DNA of 64,000 nucleotides from Halichoerus grypus. Its lineage: Eukaryota; Chordata; Mammalia; Carnivora; Phocidae. Numbering within the stretch: position 1 is the first letter of the stretch; each line of letters starts with the position of its first letter. Positions 1 through 12,699 of this stretch are shown here, piece by piece. Location of the stretch: assembly GCF_964656455.1 (NCBI RefSeq), contig NC_135720.1:51238598-51302597 (forward strand), in the 5' to 3' direction. The position numbers and the translations under genes are program-made. The notes under the pieces are model-generated. The model saw nothing but the letters and a program-made list of their open reading frames with translations, did no database searches and was not told the DNA's origin.

Positions 1-1060
1 GCAAACAGTTAAACAGCTGCCTTAACAGCTACATTCCAATCAGCAGCCAAGAGTGGTGGCCACATAGACTGGCTGATTCTTCTCCCAGAGGATGGACATT
101 CTGCCTTCATTTCCTGATCAGTTTCAACACTTCACAGCTCAGAAATGAGAACATTTAATCCTGCACCGTTTAGCATACTGCACAATCAAGTACAGTACTC
201 ACAAAATTAACATAAGGAGAGGTCAGTCTTTGACAACTGTCCATGAAATGGATCCAACCCTGGAATCTATGCCTGCTGAGCGCTCACATCTAGTGCTAAA
301 GAGACAACTGTGTGTGCTGGAAGGCAGGGTACGGCGGATTCCATTTACTGAGCACCTACTCTGTGTCAGGCAGGCACCGGGCCCTCTTTTAAAGTCTCAG
401 AAAAGAGATTCTCAAAAATTAGTTCAGTGGCCTTTAAAAAAAAAAAGTACATTTAGTTAACTCTTGATTGTAAATAAATTTTAAAAACCTGTTTAAAAGT
501 GGTAAAATCTAAACTCTAAGACAAAGATAGTAAGATTAGCTTGAGCAGCGTTTGTGGGTGTTCAATGGCTGGTTAAAGTGCGCTTTGATGGGCTTAAAGC
601 AGGCATGTTTAGAAGAGAATTACTGAGTAACTTTAGACTCTGCTAGGAAAATACTACGTTAAAAACTTCAAGGTGACTACAGAAAGAATAGAAATGCAAC
701 CTAGACCCTCTCATACAAGTGGAGGTGAGGGGTAGGAATGGGTCTTGTAAATCCAATAGAAATCAGAAAAAGAGAGAAAAAGAAAAAAAGAAGTATGGTA
801 GAAATAAGTTCAAATATATCAGTAATTATAATAATGTAAATGGATTACGCCCATCAATCAAAGTAATTTTGGTATTATTCCATCCTTAAGTGTTTGTAAT
901 AATTTACCTATGAAACATCTCAGCCTGACATTTTCTTTATGGGAGGATTTTAAATTACAGATTCAACATCTTTAACAGATTATGAGTATTCATATTTTCT
1001 ATTTCTTTTTGTGTTTAACAAATTTTTAAAAGAACATTTCATCTAAGTAGATAATTTTTT
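1..1060. other. Intergenic sequence, no gene seen
   Basis: AT-rich sequence without a recognisable gene. About 340-400 contains CATTTACTGAGCACCTACTC and a TGTGTCAGGCAGGCACC motif, which resembles the antisense end of a MIR element. Purine-rich simple sequence lies at 765-800. Confidence 0.5.
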
Positions 1061-2416
1061 TTTGGTGTAAGGTTGTTCATAATATCCTTTCATATGTTGA
1101 ACAGCTTTTGAAAGATATAGTTAACACACCATACAATTAACACAATTAGAATGAACAATTCAATAATTTTTAGTGTATTCACAGGGTTGTACAACCATCA
1201 CCAGAATCCATTTAGAACATTTTCATCTCCCAAAAGAAATCCCATATCCATTAGCAGTTTCTCCCCATTTTTCTGAGTCTCCTACCCCCAGCAATAGGCA
1301 ACCACTAATCTACTTTCTATCTTCTATAGATTTGTCCAGCCTGGAAATTTTATATACATGGAATCATACAATATGTGGTCTTTTGTGACTGGCTTCTTTT
1401 ATTTCACATAATGGGTTTTTTTCTTTTTCTTTTTAACATTTGTTTATTTATTTTAGAGAGAAAAAGAGAGAGAGCACATGTGCTTGAGTTGGGGGAGGAG
1501 CAGAGGCAGAGAATCCCCAAGCAGACTCCCCATGAGTGTGGAGCCTGACTTGGGGCTCAATCCCACGAGCCATTTGATCATGACCTGAGCTAAAACAAAG
1601 AGTCAGACACTTAACCAACTGAGCCACCCAGGTGCCCCTCACATGTTTTCAAGGTTCATCTCTGTTTTCATATGTATCAATGTATCATTCCTTTTTTTAA
1701 AATTTAAATTCCAGTTAGCTAACATACAGATATAGCATTCATTTTTATGGTTGAATAATATTCCATTATATGGCTAGTCCACATTTCGCTTATTGGTTCA
1801 TCAGTTGAAGGAAATTTGGGTTGTTTCCACTTTTTTGATATTATGAACAATGCTTTTATGTAAAAGTTTTGCCAGCTGTCTTCCAAAGCAGCTGCACCAT
1901 CTTATATTCTCACCAGCAACATATGAGGGTTCCAATTTTTCCTCATCTTTGTCAACATTTGTTATCTATCTTTTTTATTTTAATCATTCTAGTGGATGCA
2001 AAGTGGTATCTCTTTGAGGCTTTGATTTGCATTTTCCTAATGCTAATGATACTGAGCATTTTTTCATGTGCTTGTTGGTCATCTGTATATCTTCTTTGGA
2101 GAAATGACTATTCAGATTCTTTGCCCATCTGCTATTTGAGCTTTAAGGTTTTTTTACTGATGAGTTATAAGAGTTCTTTATATATTCTAGATACATGTCT
2201 TCTATCAGATACATGATTTGCAAATATTTTCTCCCATTCTGTGGAAAATATTTTCACCTTCTTGATGTCCTTTGAAGTCATTTATCCTTTTAATGTCTGT
2301 AGGATGTGTAGTGCTGTCTCCTTTTACATTCCTAATACTGATAATTTCTTTACTTGTTATTTTATCTTGATCAGTTTTATTAGAAATTTAATAATTTCAC
2401 TAATCTTTTTAAGTGA
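1061..2416 (-). mobile_element. Old L1 3' end, minus strand
   Basis: T-rich sequence whose reverse complement reads as the ORF2 3' end and 3' UTR of an old mammalian L1. Typical antisense phrases are GAATAATATTCCATTATATG, AGCTGCACCATCTTATATTC and TTTGCATTTTCCTAATG. It is interrupted by a SINE (1430-1640) and by a very short L1 3' end at about 1690-1735. Confidence 0.75.
1430..1640 (-). mobile_element. CAN-SINE, minus orientation
   Basis: A T-rich tail (TTTGTTTATTTATTTTAGAG) lies on the left and GAGCCACCCAGGTGCCCC, the inverted tRNA-derived head, on the right. About 210 bp, moderately diverged. Confidence 0.9.
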
Positions 2417-2430
2417 GTGATATTTAGTTT

Positions 2431-2633
2431 AGTTTTTTTTTTAAAGATTTTATTTATTTATTTGACAGGGAGAGACACAGCGAGAGAGGAAACACAAGCA
2501 GGGGGAGCAGGAGAGAGAGAAGCAGGCTTCCTGCGGAGCAGGGAGCCTGATGCGGGGCTCGATCCCGGGACGCTGGGATCATGACCTGAGCCGAAGGCAG
2601 ACGCTTAACGACTGAGCCACCCAGGTGCCCCGG
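2431..2633 (-). mobile_element. CAN-SINE, minus orientation, with 14-bp TSD
   Basis: Full-length SINE flanked by perfect GTGATATTTAGTTT at 2417-2430 and 2634-2647. The body is little diverged (GCTCGATCCCGGGACGCTGG), so the insertion is fairly recent. Confidence 0.95.
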
Positions 2634-3844
2634 GTGATATTTAGTTTTATTGTGTTTATTCTAGTTTATTTATGTCTGCTTTATCTTTCATGACTTTCTG
2701 CTCATTTATTATGATTCACATATTATTTATTTCTATTCATTTATTATATCAATTAACTCATTGGTATAATAAATTCAGTGTACCAATTACATTGAATTAT
2801 TATTCATTTATTATTTATTATTTACATGTTATTACTAATCATTTATTATACCATTCTTTTTACTATCTTGGATTTAATTTGCTCTTCTTTTCCCAGCTCT
2901 TGAGATTTGAAGTTTTAGATAAATTTCCTTCTAAGCATTGCTTTAGCTACATCACCATTTTGGATGTTGTGCTTTCATTATTTCTTATTTAAATATTTTC
3001 TAATTTCCATTATCCATGATCATTTAGAAGTTCTTTTTTTTTTGGTCAGTTTTCAGTGTGATTTCATCATGGCCTAAGAACATACTCTGCATGATTTCAA
3101 TTTTTAAAAATATCTTAAGCTTGTTTTATGACCTAACATATGGTCTATTTTGGTAAATGTTCCATGTACACTTGAACATATATTCTGTTGTTGGGACTAG
3201 TGATCTACATAGGTCAGTTGATCGAGTTGTTTCATAATGTTCAAATCTTTTATATTGTTACTGATTTTGGGTCTGATTTTTAATGAGATATTGAGATATG
3301 TACATTAAAATCTTTGGCAATGATTGTGGATTTGTGTATTTCTCCATTTAGTTCTGATATTTTGGTTTTATATATTTGAAGTGTTATTATTGGCTGCCTA
3401 CTAATAGGATTATAAGGATTTTCTTTATTGAAACTTTTGTCATTATGACATCTTCATCTTTAGTAATATTTCTTAAAGTCAAATTTATGTATTAGTAATA
3501 CAATCACACAAGCACTTGGGGGGGTAGTGTTTACATGGTATATCTTCTTAATCCTTTTAAATTATCTGTGCCTTTTTGTTTCTTGAGTCCAATCTGAAAA
3601 TCTTGTCTTTTAATTCGAGCATTTAGTTCATTTATATTTAATGTGATAACTGTTGGGTTGACATTCACAATCTTACTATGTATTTTATTCATTTTATTTT
3701 TCTATTTGTTCTCTCTATGCTTTCTTCCTGTATTCCTCCTTTCTTTCATTACTTTGGATTAATCAAGTGTTTTTATTATTCTGTTTTACCTCTTCTTTTA
3801 GGTTCTTAATTATACCTATTTATTTTCTTTTGGTAATTACCCAG

Positions 3845-4008
3845 AACAGTGGTTCTCAAATGTTAGTGTGCATCAGAATGACTTAGAGGACTGTTCCAAC
3901 ATAGATTTCTAGGCCCTACTTCTAAAGTTTATAATTTAATAGGTCTAGGGAGGACTGAGAATTTTTACTTCTAAAAAATTCCCAGATGATATTTATACTG
4001 CTCCTTTG
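3845..4008 (+). mobile_element. MER5A-like hAT DNA transposon remnant
   Basis: It begins CAGTGGTTCTCAAATGTTAG, then TGTGCATCAGAATGACTTAG, and later AATAGGTCTAGGGAGGACTG and TTCCCAGATGATA. This order is the MER5A consensus. A non-autonomous Charlie-group fossil. Confidence 0.88.
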
Positions 4009-4088
4009 ATAATACTTATGCTTTGATAATCATTCCTCTAGATTTCAATATGCATCCTTGGCTTATTACAGCCTACATTAAGCTAGCA

Positions 4089-4291
4089 TTTTTAAAAAAC
4101 AGATTTATTTATTTGAGAGCAAGAGAGAGCATACACACAAGTGGGGGGAGGCAGAGAGGAAGAGAATCTCAAGCAGACTCCCCACTAAGAGCAGAACTGG
4201 ATATGGGGCTTGGTCTCATGCCCCATGAGATCATGACCTGAACCAAAACCAAGAGCTGGATGCTCAACTGACTGAGCGACCCAGGTGCCTC
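4089..4291 (-). mobile_element. CAN-SINE, minus orientation
   Basis: Body from AGATTTATTTATTTGAGAGC to GAGCGACCCAGGTGCC. Imperfect CTAGCATTTTT/CTAGCACTTTT repeats flank it. Older copy with many changes. Confidence 0.9.
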
Positions 4292-5314
4292 TCTAGCACT
4301 TTTTTTTTTTTTTTTTACACCACTGTCCAAAGAATAAAAGCCTTACAATGCTTTATGCCCATTTATCTCCTTCCTACAATTCATGCAGCTGTTTTTTTTT
4401 TTTACTTTTGCATATAAACTCCACAACATGTTTTATTTTTGCTGATTTGAAATACAATTTAAAAAATGTAATCATATATTTATTTTTTCTGCCTCTCTTT
4501 TTTTCCTTAAGACCTATGTTGCCATTTGAGTTAATTTTCCTTTAGTCTAAAGAACTACCTTCAATATTTTTTATAGTGTGGGTCTGCTGATGATGAATTC
4601 TCCCAGCTTTTGTCTGAATAAATCTTTATTTTACCATGATTTCTAAAGGATATTTTAATTAGGTATAAATTTTTTTCTTTTAGCACTTTAAATGTCTTTT
4701 TATTCTTTTCAGCTTCCATAATTTCAGTAAAAAAATCAGTCATCTGTCTTACTGTTCCTTTTGTAGAAAGTAAATGTGTCTTGTTTTCTCTTGCTGCTTT
4801 TAAGATTTTATCTTTGTCTTTCAGAGTTTCAACTGTAATGTATTTAATTGTGGCTTCCTTTGTATATATCCTTGCTGTGTATTGGGGTTCACTGACCTTT
4901 AATGTTGGGGCCGATGTGACTCATCAATTTTGGAAATTTCTTGACTATTATCTCTTCAAATATTGCTTCTGCCCCATTCTCTTTCATTCTTATCCTTCTA
5001 GGACTCTAATTAAACATACATTTGATTATTTAGCTATATTCCACGTGTCTCTTTTACTCAGTTTTATTCATCCCATTTTTTGTTTCTGTGCCTCCTTTTT
5101 TGATATTTTCTATTTATCTGTCCTCAAGTTCACTAACTGTATTTTTTGCTTAGTCTAAGCTATTTAAAAAAACAAACTATCCAGTGAATTCTCAATTTTA
5201 GCTGTTGTATTTTTAAATTTTATAATGCATATTATTTTATAGATTCCAAATCTGCCAAAATTATCCATCATTTTATCCAATTTGCCCATCTTTTCCTCTT
5301 TTTCCTTGTGCACC

Positions 5315-5316
<2 letters not shown>

Positions 5317-5345
<29 letters not shown>

Positions 5346-5346
5346 A
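5317..5346. repeat. (TG)n microsatellite
   Basis: About 13 uninterrupted TG units within the old L1. Confidence 0.95.
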
Positions 5347-5500
5347 TAATTTTAAAGTCCTTATCTGCTAATTCTAATACCTGGATCATCTATGAGTCTG
5401 CTTTTACTATCTGCTTTTCTCTCATTACTCATATTTTCCTACATCTTCTCAAGTCTTATAATTTATTATATGCTATATTTGGTGTATAAAAGAACCAATG

Positions 5501-5688
5501 GGGGGCATCTGGGTGGCGTAGTCGGTTAAGCAACTGACTCTTGATTTCGGCTCAGGTAGTGATCTCAGGGTCGTGAGATCAAGCCCTGCATCAGGCTCCA
5601 TGCTCAGTGAGGAGTCTGCTTGAGATTCTCTCTCTGCCCCTCCACCCCATGCTCTCTCTATCTAAAGTAAATAAATCTTAAAAAAATA
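5501..5688 (+). mobile_element. CAN-SINE, plus orientation
   Basis: Head GGGGGCATCTGGGTGGCGTA and tail TAAATAAATCTTAAAAAAAT. Imperfect AAAGAACCAATGG/AAAGAGTCAATGG duplications flank it. Confidence 0.9.
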
Positions 5689-5879
5689 AAAGAGTCAATG
5701 GGACTGATAGATGTTATTTACCCCCATAAAGTTTCTCCCTTTCTTCTGTCGGATGCATAATTTAAAGGACTGATCATCTTCATCCCATCAGGAATTGAAT
5801 TAGATTGGGGGCTGGATTCTGGTTTTAATTAGACTCAGTTCACCTCTTCTTTGTCTTTTTTCTTCAGGTGTAACTCACC

Positions 5880-6420
5880 TGGACTTTTGATTGATAGCTT
5901 GGCAGGTCTCTCTCCTTCAGCCCTTAAACACTATGGGAGAATCAGTTCTGCCCTTTAGAGATTTTAGTTTAGCTTATTAGCCTCCTACCTCATGCAACTT
6001 CAAAATCTGGCAAATGTCTTGAGAGGGAAAATGGGCAAGTGTTTCATGCTGGCTTTCTGTCTCTGGTGGGAGTCCATCTCCTAAGCATTGTGGAAAGACT
6101 TTACCCTTCCAATCCAGTTTCCTTCTTGAGCACGGCCTTCTGAAGCTTTTGATTGATAGGTTGGCTTTTCTCTTTGTCCTCATCCCTGAAACTCTATCTT
6201 TCAAAAGTTTTGAGCTTAGTCTCCCACAACATCAAGTTCAATATCTGGCAAAAACTTGAGGGAGAGACCTGTTGTATGTTTGGTGCAGTCCCTCTCTCTA
6301 AAAGGAATTTATCTCCTAAGCATCATAAAATTGAAGATTTTATTCTGCCTTTCTGGACCAGCTCACCAGGGTCTTTTATACTCCAACATTCAGCAAATAT
6401 CCATGGTATATTTGAGACTT
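5880..6420. repeat. Diverged tandem duplication, unit about 260 bp
   Basis: TTGATTGATAGCTTGGC at 5888 and TTGATTGATAGGTTGGC at 6149 start two diverged copies. Both contain AATCTGGCAAA/ATATCTGGCAAAA, a GAGGGA motif and (A/T)CTCCTAAGCAT in the same order. No gene is supported; the open frames here are not conserved in any family I know. Confidence 0.7.
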
Positions 6421-7450
6421 CTTTAGATTCAAATCTGGCATGTCTGCACCTATGGTCTTCAAAAACTCATCTGGCTTCTTTTTGTCTCATTAGAATCCCT
6501 ATGCCAAAAACAGTCAATACGACCAGAATTGGTAAATGATCTAAGGAATAAAACAGCCAGAGATTGTTAACTCACCCAGGAGAGCTTTTCCTTCTCTAGA
6601 AATTTAGTTCTTCTAGGCTTTGTTGCGCCCACAATTTTCCAACAATTTAAAACCTATGACTTTGTTATTTATTTGTTTCAGTGGGAGCCTGGTCTTTCTA
6701 CTAAATCCTACCTAAAGTAGAAGTCTCAATACTTACTTGAGGAGTACTACAGATAATGTATTTTCTACTCTATTTCATTAAAAAAAAACTTCTGGTCAGA
6801 GCTCACTATTGTCAGGATCCACTAATGAATCACAGCTCCCATTTTGAGAAAAGCTGGTCCAACAGGTCTCTGGGAAAAAGCAACCTGTCTGTCAGTTTGG
6901 AAGATGAGGCTCATCAAAGGGATATGGGTTAAATGAACCTCAATCCACTTAGTGTTATACAAATTTGTGAAGTATGGAATTCTGCCTGTATTTTTCCTTG
7001 AGTCTGACAAAGTCAGCTTTTGAATCAAATTAACTTCTCACTGAAAGGCTAGGCAAATTTAACTTTGTTCTACCCCTTCTCTCTAGTCTTTTTTCTCAGT
7101 CAAAATCAAATTTTTATGATTTGTGTTAGTCATTAGTATTATAATCCCATTAATCCAAAGTTTTTATTAGTTTGTCCACAAGGATATGACAATTTCTTAA
7201 AAAAAAAAAAAAAAATCCATTCTCCAAAGTACCTCCCTTAAACTTGGCCTTTTCCCCCTGTATTACTAGGTCTTTTCCCTTAAGTTATAATAACTACCTC
7301 AGTATTTGTTTGTGAAAGGGTTTTCAACTACCAAGGACCAAAAGACGCATGTGTAGAAGCAAAACTGACACATTGCTCTGCTGTATCAGTGTGTATACAT
7401 CATAATCAGAGAATAAAACAACTTGCACAGTGAGAGCAAAAAGCAAACAA
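6421..7450. other. No gene seen
   Basis: AT-rich sequence with an A17 tract at about 7199-7216. No recognisable repeat boundary or coding pattern; it may belong to old LINE or LTR sequence. Confidence 0.4.
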
Positions 7451-7452
7451 AA

Positions 7453-7830
7453 ACAGAGTCACTGTGTCTGGTTCACTTTCCCAAAATAAAAGAATCCCTT
7501 AAGTTTTGTTTGTAAGTACTGACTCCCTCATAAAAGCAATTTTATCATCAACTTTTGCAATGTTGATAGCTGAAAACTTGTGATAACCTTTGTAGCTATG
7601 ACAACCATGTGAGAAAATTGCTATCTTTTCTACCATGAGCAGACTAACTATAAGCTAACGAGGTTGGTAATTTTGTGGGTTTTTTCCTCTCTCGTATTCT
7701 TTTATTTGGTGAACCAGACCTTTTAAAACTTAGGAGTTTCTTATAAATTTTCCTTGAAAGTAAACTTTTCTTTACTAAATGCTTTGTCTCTGAGTATCTC
7801 TTTGACAATGCTATAGGTTCTACCAAGATT
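7453..7830 (+). repeat. LTR-like repeat, copy 1
   Basis: It aligns in direct orientation with 13223-13600. Shared landmarks are (T/C)GTCTGGTTC, GATAACCTTTGTAGCTATGA against GATGACCTTTTTGGATATGG, GTTTTTTCC, and TTTCT(T/A)AATGCTTT(G/A)GTCTCT. The last motif and its position near the end resemble the R/U5 part of retroviral-type LTRs. Divergence is high (about 70% identity by eye). Confidence 0.5.
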
Positions 7831-8957
7831 TTATGTATTTATCTACCAGAGGTGTATTCACTAGCCAGAGCCGAGTAAACTGCAACTCAAGGATTCTTTG
7901 AGGTATACTTTTTTCTAGTCCTAGGGAGAATCTCCTGTGGAAATAGGGTTTTAATCTAGTTGATTCTATTTCTTTTTATGACCATTTGTTTGGTTTTTGT
8001 GTCCTGGTTTTCATGCTGGTTCTGATTTGTACACAACCCCTATTTCTCCTTTGGCAGCAGCAATGTTGATAATATAGTTTTTAATGGTCTGTCTGGTCTT
8101 TATGAAGTAACAAATGACAGGATATTTGATTGTATTTTATGTTTGTCTTGAGGATTCTGTTAGCTCCTGTCATTTGAGATATATCTTTCTTTGCCCCTAG
8201 GTCTTGAGACCTTGATTTAGTCAAACCGATAACTGGCTTCACTAGTAGGTTGGAAAGTTGCTCATATCACTCAATACAGTACTGATTTGTTTTATTGCTG
8301 CCTTACCATTGGTGAAACTCTCTATGTTGTTTTTCATGTTGTGTGCCACTCTGATTCAAATCAAGATAAAAATATTTTTGTGTCTACTGGGGTGGAGAGC
8401 AGCTATCGGAGATCTGGAGATGCAACCACCAGCCAATGAGTTTTTTGTACTTTGATTACATTTGATCCATCTGTGGCTAATGTTATAAAACCAAAGTTGT
8501 TGGTTCTTTTAGTGTATTTTTAAAAGGCCTTTCCTCCTCAAAAAAGAAAGGCATAGCTTTCTACAATAGCCTATTTATTTACAATTATAAACCTTCTCTG
8601 AAGCCAACTTTCTCTGTCCCTTGGGACACTATTAGAGATTGATGGGCCATAAAAGCTGTCATTTGAACACACTATATAGGGATATCCAATTCCAACAGAC
8701 AAATTTACCATAAAAAAGAACAAAATATACATAATGAGTAAAATTTGAAATTGTTTTTACCTGGTTTTAGGGCAAAGGGTAGAGACTTTAGAGAAGGTTT
8801 TGCTTGAATGGTACAACCATTCTACAAATAAGCCTGAATTTGTGATGGAATGAGAATAATTGCTTCTTGACTCGCCTAGAGTTTCACAGTCTCTGCAAGA
8901 AATCTAAAAAGTTTGGTTGCATAACTTTTACTCTCTTTTCTCTCAAAAGAAAATAGG

Positions 8958-9147
8958 GGGGCGCCTGGGTGGCTCAGTCTGTCTTCAGCTCAGGTCATGA
9001 CCCAGGGTCCTGGGATCGAGCCCCGCATCGGGCTCCCTGCTCGGCAGGAAGCTTGCTTCTCCCTCTCCCACTCCCCCTGCTTGTGTTCCCTCTCTCGCTG
9101 TGTCTCTTTCTGTCAAATAAATAAATAAAATCTTAAAAAAAAAAAAA
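8958..9147 (+). mobile_element. CAN-SINE, plus orientation, young type
   Basis: Head GGGCGCCTGGGTGGCTCAG, body with CCCCTGCTTGTGTTCCC, tail TCAAATAAATAAATAAAATC. AAAAGAAAATAGG/AAAAGAAAGTAGG flank it. Confidence 0.95.
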
Positions 9148-10430
9148 AGAAAGTAGGAAAGCATAAATAAACAAATGAACCAGGTAAAGATGTGAGAAAG
9201 AGCTTGGTGCCCAAAAATAAGGTATTAATAAATCTAAAGTTGTGCTTCCAGCTCAACCTACAATCTGATTGGAAAATTACCACAAAAATAGCCTTGTTTA
9301 CAAGTTGACAAGATAAGTAATGAAATGCAAATTGATAGCCCAGAGAAAAATAGAAAGAAAACTTTAGTACTTTTAAACAAAACTTGAAGAGTTCCTAAAT
9401 ATTTAGTATGAAAAATAGAAAAGTTTAAGTAATCACATTCCTAATCAAAAGGAATCCTTGCACAAATTACACTGGTTTAATAATGCTGTTTTAAAACAGC
9501 TATATGTCTTCTTCCTGATTTAATGACAGTGTGAATTAAAATGTTAGTATACTATTCTAACTTATGCAAGACTTGGGTTTGTCTTCTCATAGAAAGCCTA
9601 AGTAATTTAACTTTATAGATACTTTTCTAATTTCTAAACTAATATTAAATTGAGTTACTCATTTAATTAATAATCTTTGGATATAAGTTATATCTAAGCA
9701 ACTCATTTGTAGAGCACAAAATAAATCTTGGGTCAACAAACAGTTTTAAGATACCCCTGCCTTTTGTTTTTATACGCTGTAAATGACCATTACTTAATAG
9801 GTTGAAAAGATACATATGAAAAACTGAGATATGTTGGTATACATGTTCTTTTTTGAAAGACATGTAAAATAATGTTTGTGAATCTGTCAAGAGGTATAAA
9901 TGCAAAGTAATAAATTTTTATTTGCCTATCATGGGAAGAGATTGATTTTATCTTAAAGTCAAATTGTCTGGTTGTGCCAGAATGTGACAGAAAATATTAA
10001 AAGCCAAATTTGAGGGTATACAACAGGTTGTAGAAGGTATGAAGGAAAATGGACTTTGTCTTGGTTTTTAATATTTGCAAATAATGAATTTGAAAGAAAC
10101 ATAAAAATGTATTAACTTATTTTATAAAGTTAGCTAGATAAAAATGAATTTATTCATAAGATGGAGAAAAAGATTCGTGAATCCTATTCTATGAAACATG
10201 GATGGCATCCCCAAAGAGTAAAACTAGAATTTGGATTTTCTTTCTGTTAAATTGACAAATTAAATCCATGAGTATGTTTACTCTGAACAAAAAGCAGTTA
10301 AAAGATATTTAGTGCCCAAGTAGCAGAGTTTTCTTACATTACCAAAATATTCTTGAGAACCTAACATTTTGTGCTTTGTCATACCCTTGAACTATTTTTT
10401 AAACAAAAGTCCTTTGCCTCTGAAAAAGTT

Positions 10431-10455
10431 TCTTTAAGATTTTATTTATTTGAGG

Positions 10456-10486
<31 letters not shown>

Positions 10487-10634
10487 AGAGCGCATAAGCA
10501 GGGGGGAGGGGTAGAGGGAGAAGCAGACTCCCCACTGAGCAGGGAGCCCCAAAGCAGGGCTTGATCCCAGGACTGCGGGATCATGACCTGAGCTGAAGGC
10601 AGCCGCTTAACCAACTGAGTCACCCAGGTGCCCT
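10431..10634 (-). mobile_element. CAN-SINE, minus orientation, with (GA)n stretch
   Basis: TTTAAGATTTTATTTATTTG tail complement, an internal run of about 14 GA units, and GTCACCCAGGTGCCC head complement. TGAAAAAGTTTCT and TGAAAAATTTCT flank it. Confidence 0.93.
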
Positions 10635-12300
10635 GAAAAATTTCTAGTATCATTACTTGATGCTGACTTTATTTTAAATATTGCCTGTAACCTTTTTTCT
10701 GTCGTCACTTACTCATGTATTTTCTCCTCTGATAACATTTTTTGATATGGCATTTCCCAAATTCAGTCCCGAAATTCAGAATTATAAACTATTACTATGT
10801 CTTTTACATAAAGATTTTCTTTGGGGTTTCCCAAAGAGTTGCTAGACAGCCCCAAAGTTTTGCTAATTTATCCTATAAAAGGAGGAATACTAAAAATAAT
10901 TAGATATGTTTGGTTGGTATACTGCAGATTTTTTATTAGCTCAAAACTACTGTAAAAGTCATCCTGCTTATCCTCTCCTATATATGAAAAAAACTTATAC
11001 AACAGTAAGAGGAGTTTAACCTAAGTTAATTACATTTAAGTAAAACGTATTACTATAAATTTAAAGATATTTTTAGCAATTTAACTTTCAGGTTGGACAG
11101 AAGCATACACCTGTCCATATACAAAGATTGGCACTGTAACTATTTTTAAAAGTTGATTTTTTTAAAAAGAACATTTTGTTTGCAGGTGACAATCCTAAAA
11201 TATTTTATGAGATAAACGAAATTTAATGCCTACTCTGTCTATAAATGTATTTTTCCTCTCAGGATAATCATTTACTAAAACCTTACAAAATGATTATGTG
11301 TTACTTCAGAAAAAAATGATTCCACTCCCCACTATTCTAGTATTGTGGCCTTTACAAATTAACCTAAGCCATTGCGTCTTGTCATCCACAGTTTATGCTT
11401 TTTTCTTACATTTGCCTGAAGTCTCTGTGATAAGCTACAGGCCAAAAACCGAGTCTTCTGGAAGAAACATGAAAAGAATGAAAGCCTCAGTAAAGACTTT
11501 TACCACACTCATAATTATTGACTCTATAGGGGTAGACTCATGGAAACAGATTTTTCAGTATAAACTGATATCAGCATGACAAAAAGATACCAGGTCAGAC
11601 TACCAAAAGATAACATCAGGATTTCTACAATTCTTTAAAATCCAGAAGCAAATGACTTTGTGAAATTGAGTGCTCCACCCCAAATCAGAAAAACAAGAAT
11701 TACCTAGGACGAAATGAGTTAATTATGGTTAATGCTTTATTTCTGATGGACATACAGGAAAAATTCCTCTCTTCTTTATTTTGAACTGTCTATTGGCTAC
11801 ACTTACATACACTGGTAGAAACATTCTTTAAATGGTATTATGTTCCAACCCTTTGGAATTCCAGAAAAATAATTCTTTGAAAATTCTTAATATAATTTAT
11901 AAGTAATATGTTGTCAGGAAAACATATAAATAATGATTCTGGAGAAAATGACATATAAATATGTACCACAAAATGGTAAAAATGGTTAAATATTACACAA
12001 AACGCTTTTACTGAGGTTTCTTACTTTTGATAGCCATGTAGCTATTTTGCGTTAAGTTCAATAAAAATTTGTTCTTCTTCCTATCAAACAGTAATTTAAA
12101 AATTGCTTTTGTGTCTGTGTCTGTGCCCTAAATCTAATTAAATTAGATATGGCAAGCCCATTACTAAACAACAAGGTCCAAGCAACTTGACTGAGGTGAA
12201 CCGAATGGCTCTTGGTTCCCAATCTTGGTATATGAGCCGATAACAGCAATACCCTACACATAAAGCAATGACAACCTTAAAGACTTTACAAAGCCTCCAA

Positions 12301-12344
12301 AGTATCACATGTCTCTAATTTTAGTATCACATGTCTCTAATTTC
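12301..12344. repeat. 22-bp tandem duplication
   Basis: AGTATCACATGTCTCTAATT occurs at 12301 and again at 12323. Confidence 0.95.
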
Positions 12345-12699
12345 ACTAATCAGATTATAAGGAGGTCTCTGTGCATTAAGCATCACCTTTTATCACATTC
12401 ATATAATAAAACTAACCAAATAAAACAAATCATCAAAGTAATACTACTACATCATAAAATCACTGGGCATATTTATGTGGTCAAAGCCAGGCTTAAAAGG
12501 AAATTTGAAGGCAAAATTTATACCTTAACAGATGTGTAAGCAATGTACATCACATCCCACAGTCCGAAAACAAAATGAAACAACACTGTACAGTAGAGGG
12601 TCAACACAGCATGCCCAAGTTGTGCAAACCTTTCACATTCCAAAGAAAGGTTTGGTCTTTACTCAGCTCCTAAGAGATGACCTCTAAACCCTTGGAATA

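Larger units (their letters stand above)
2648..5500 (-). mobile_element. Old L1, minus strand (fragmented)
   Basis: T-rich tract that reads on the minus strand as internal and 5' parts of an old L1/HAL1-type LINE, with antisense phrases such as GAGCATTTAGTTCATTTATA and CTTCAAATATTGCTTCTGCC. It is degenerate, with no long intact frame. It is broken by MER5A (3845-4008), a SINE (4089-4291), a T tract (4302-4316) and a TG repeat. Exact family boundaries need RepeatMasker. Confidence 0.65.

Noticed and set aside
5317..5346. Repeat arrays as a CRISPR-like structure
   Set aside because: Simple microsatellites and interspersed SINEs in mammalian DNA; no spaced identical repeats.
6153..6539. 128-codon frame in the 6-kb region
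   Set aside because: It spans one unit of a diverged tandem duplication and does not persist in the other unit; no family match.
8958..9030. tRNA-like heads in the SINEs as tRNA-Lys genes
   Set aside because: They are repeated dozens of times with SINE bodies and tails, and do not form intact tRNA ends; they are retrotransposon promoters.
11298..11579. 93-codon frame as a possible retroviral envelope remnant
   Set aside because: No envelope motif or hydrophobic pattern convincing enough; left as unassigned DNA.
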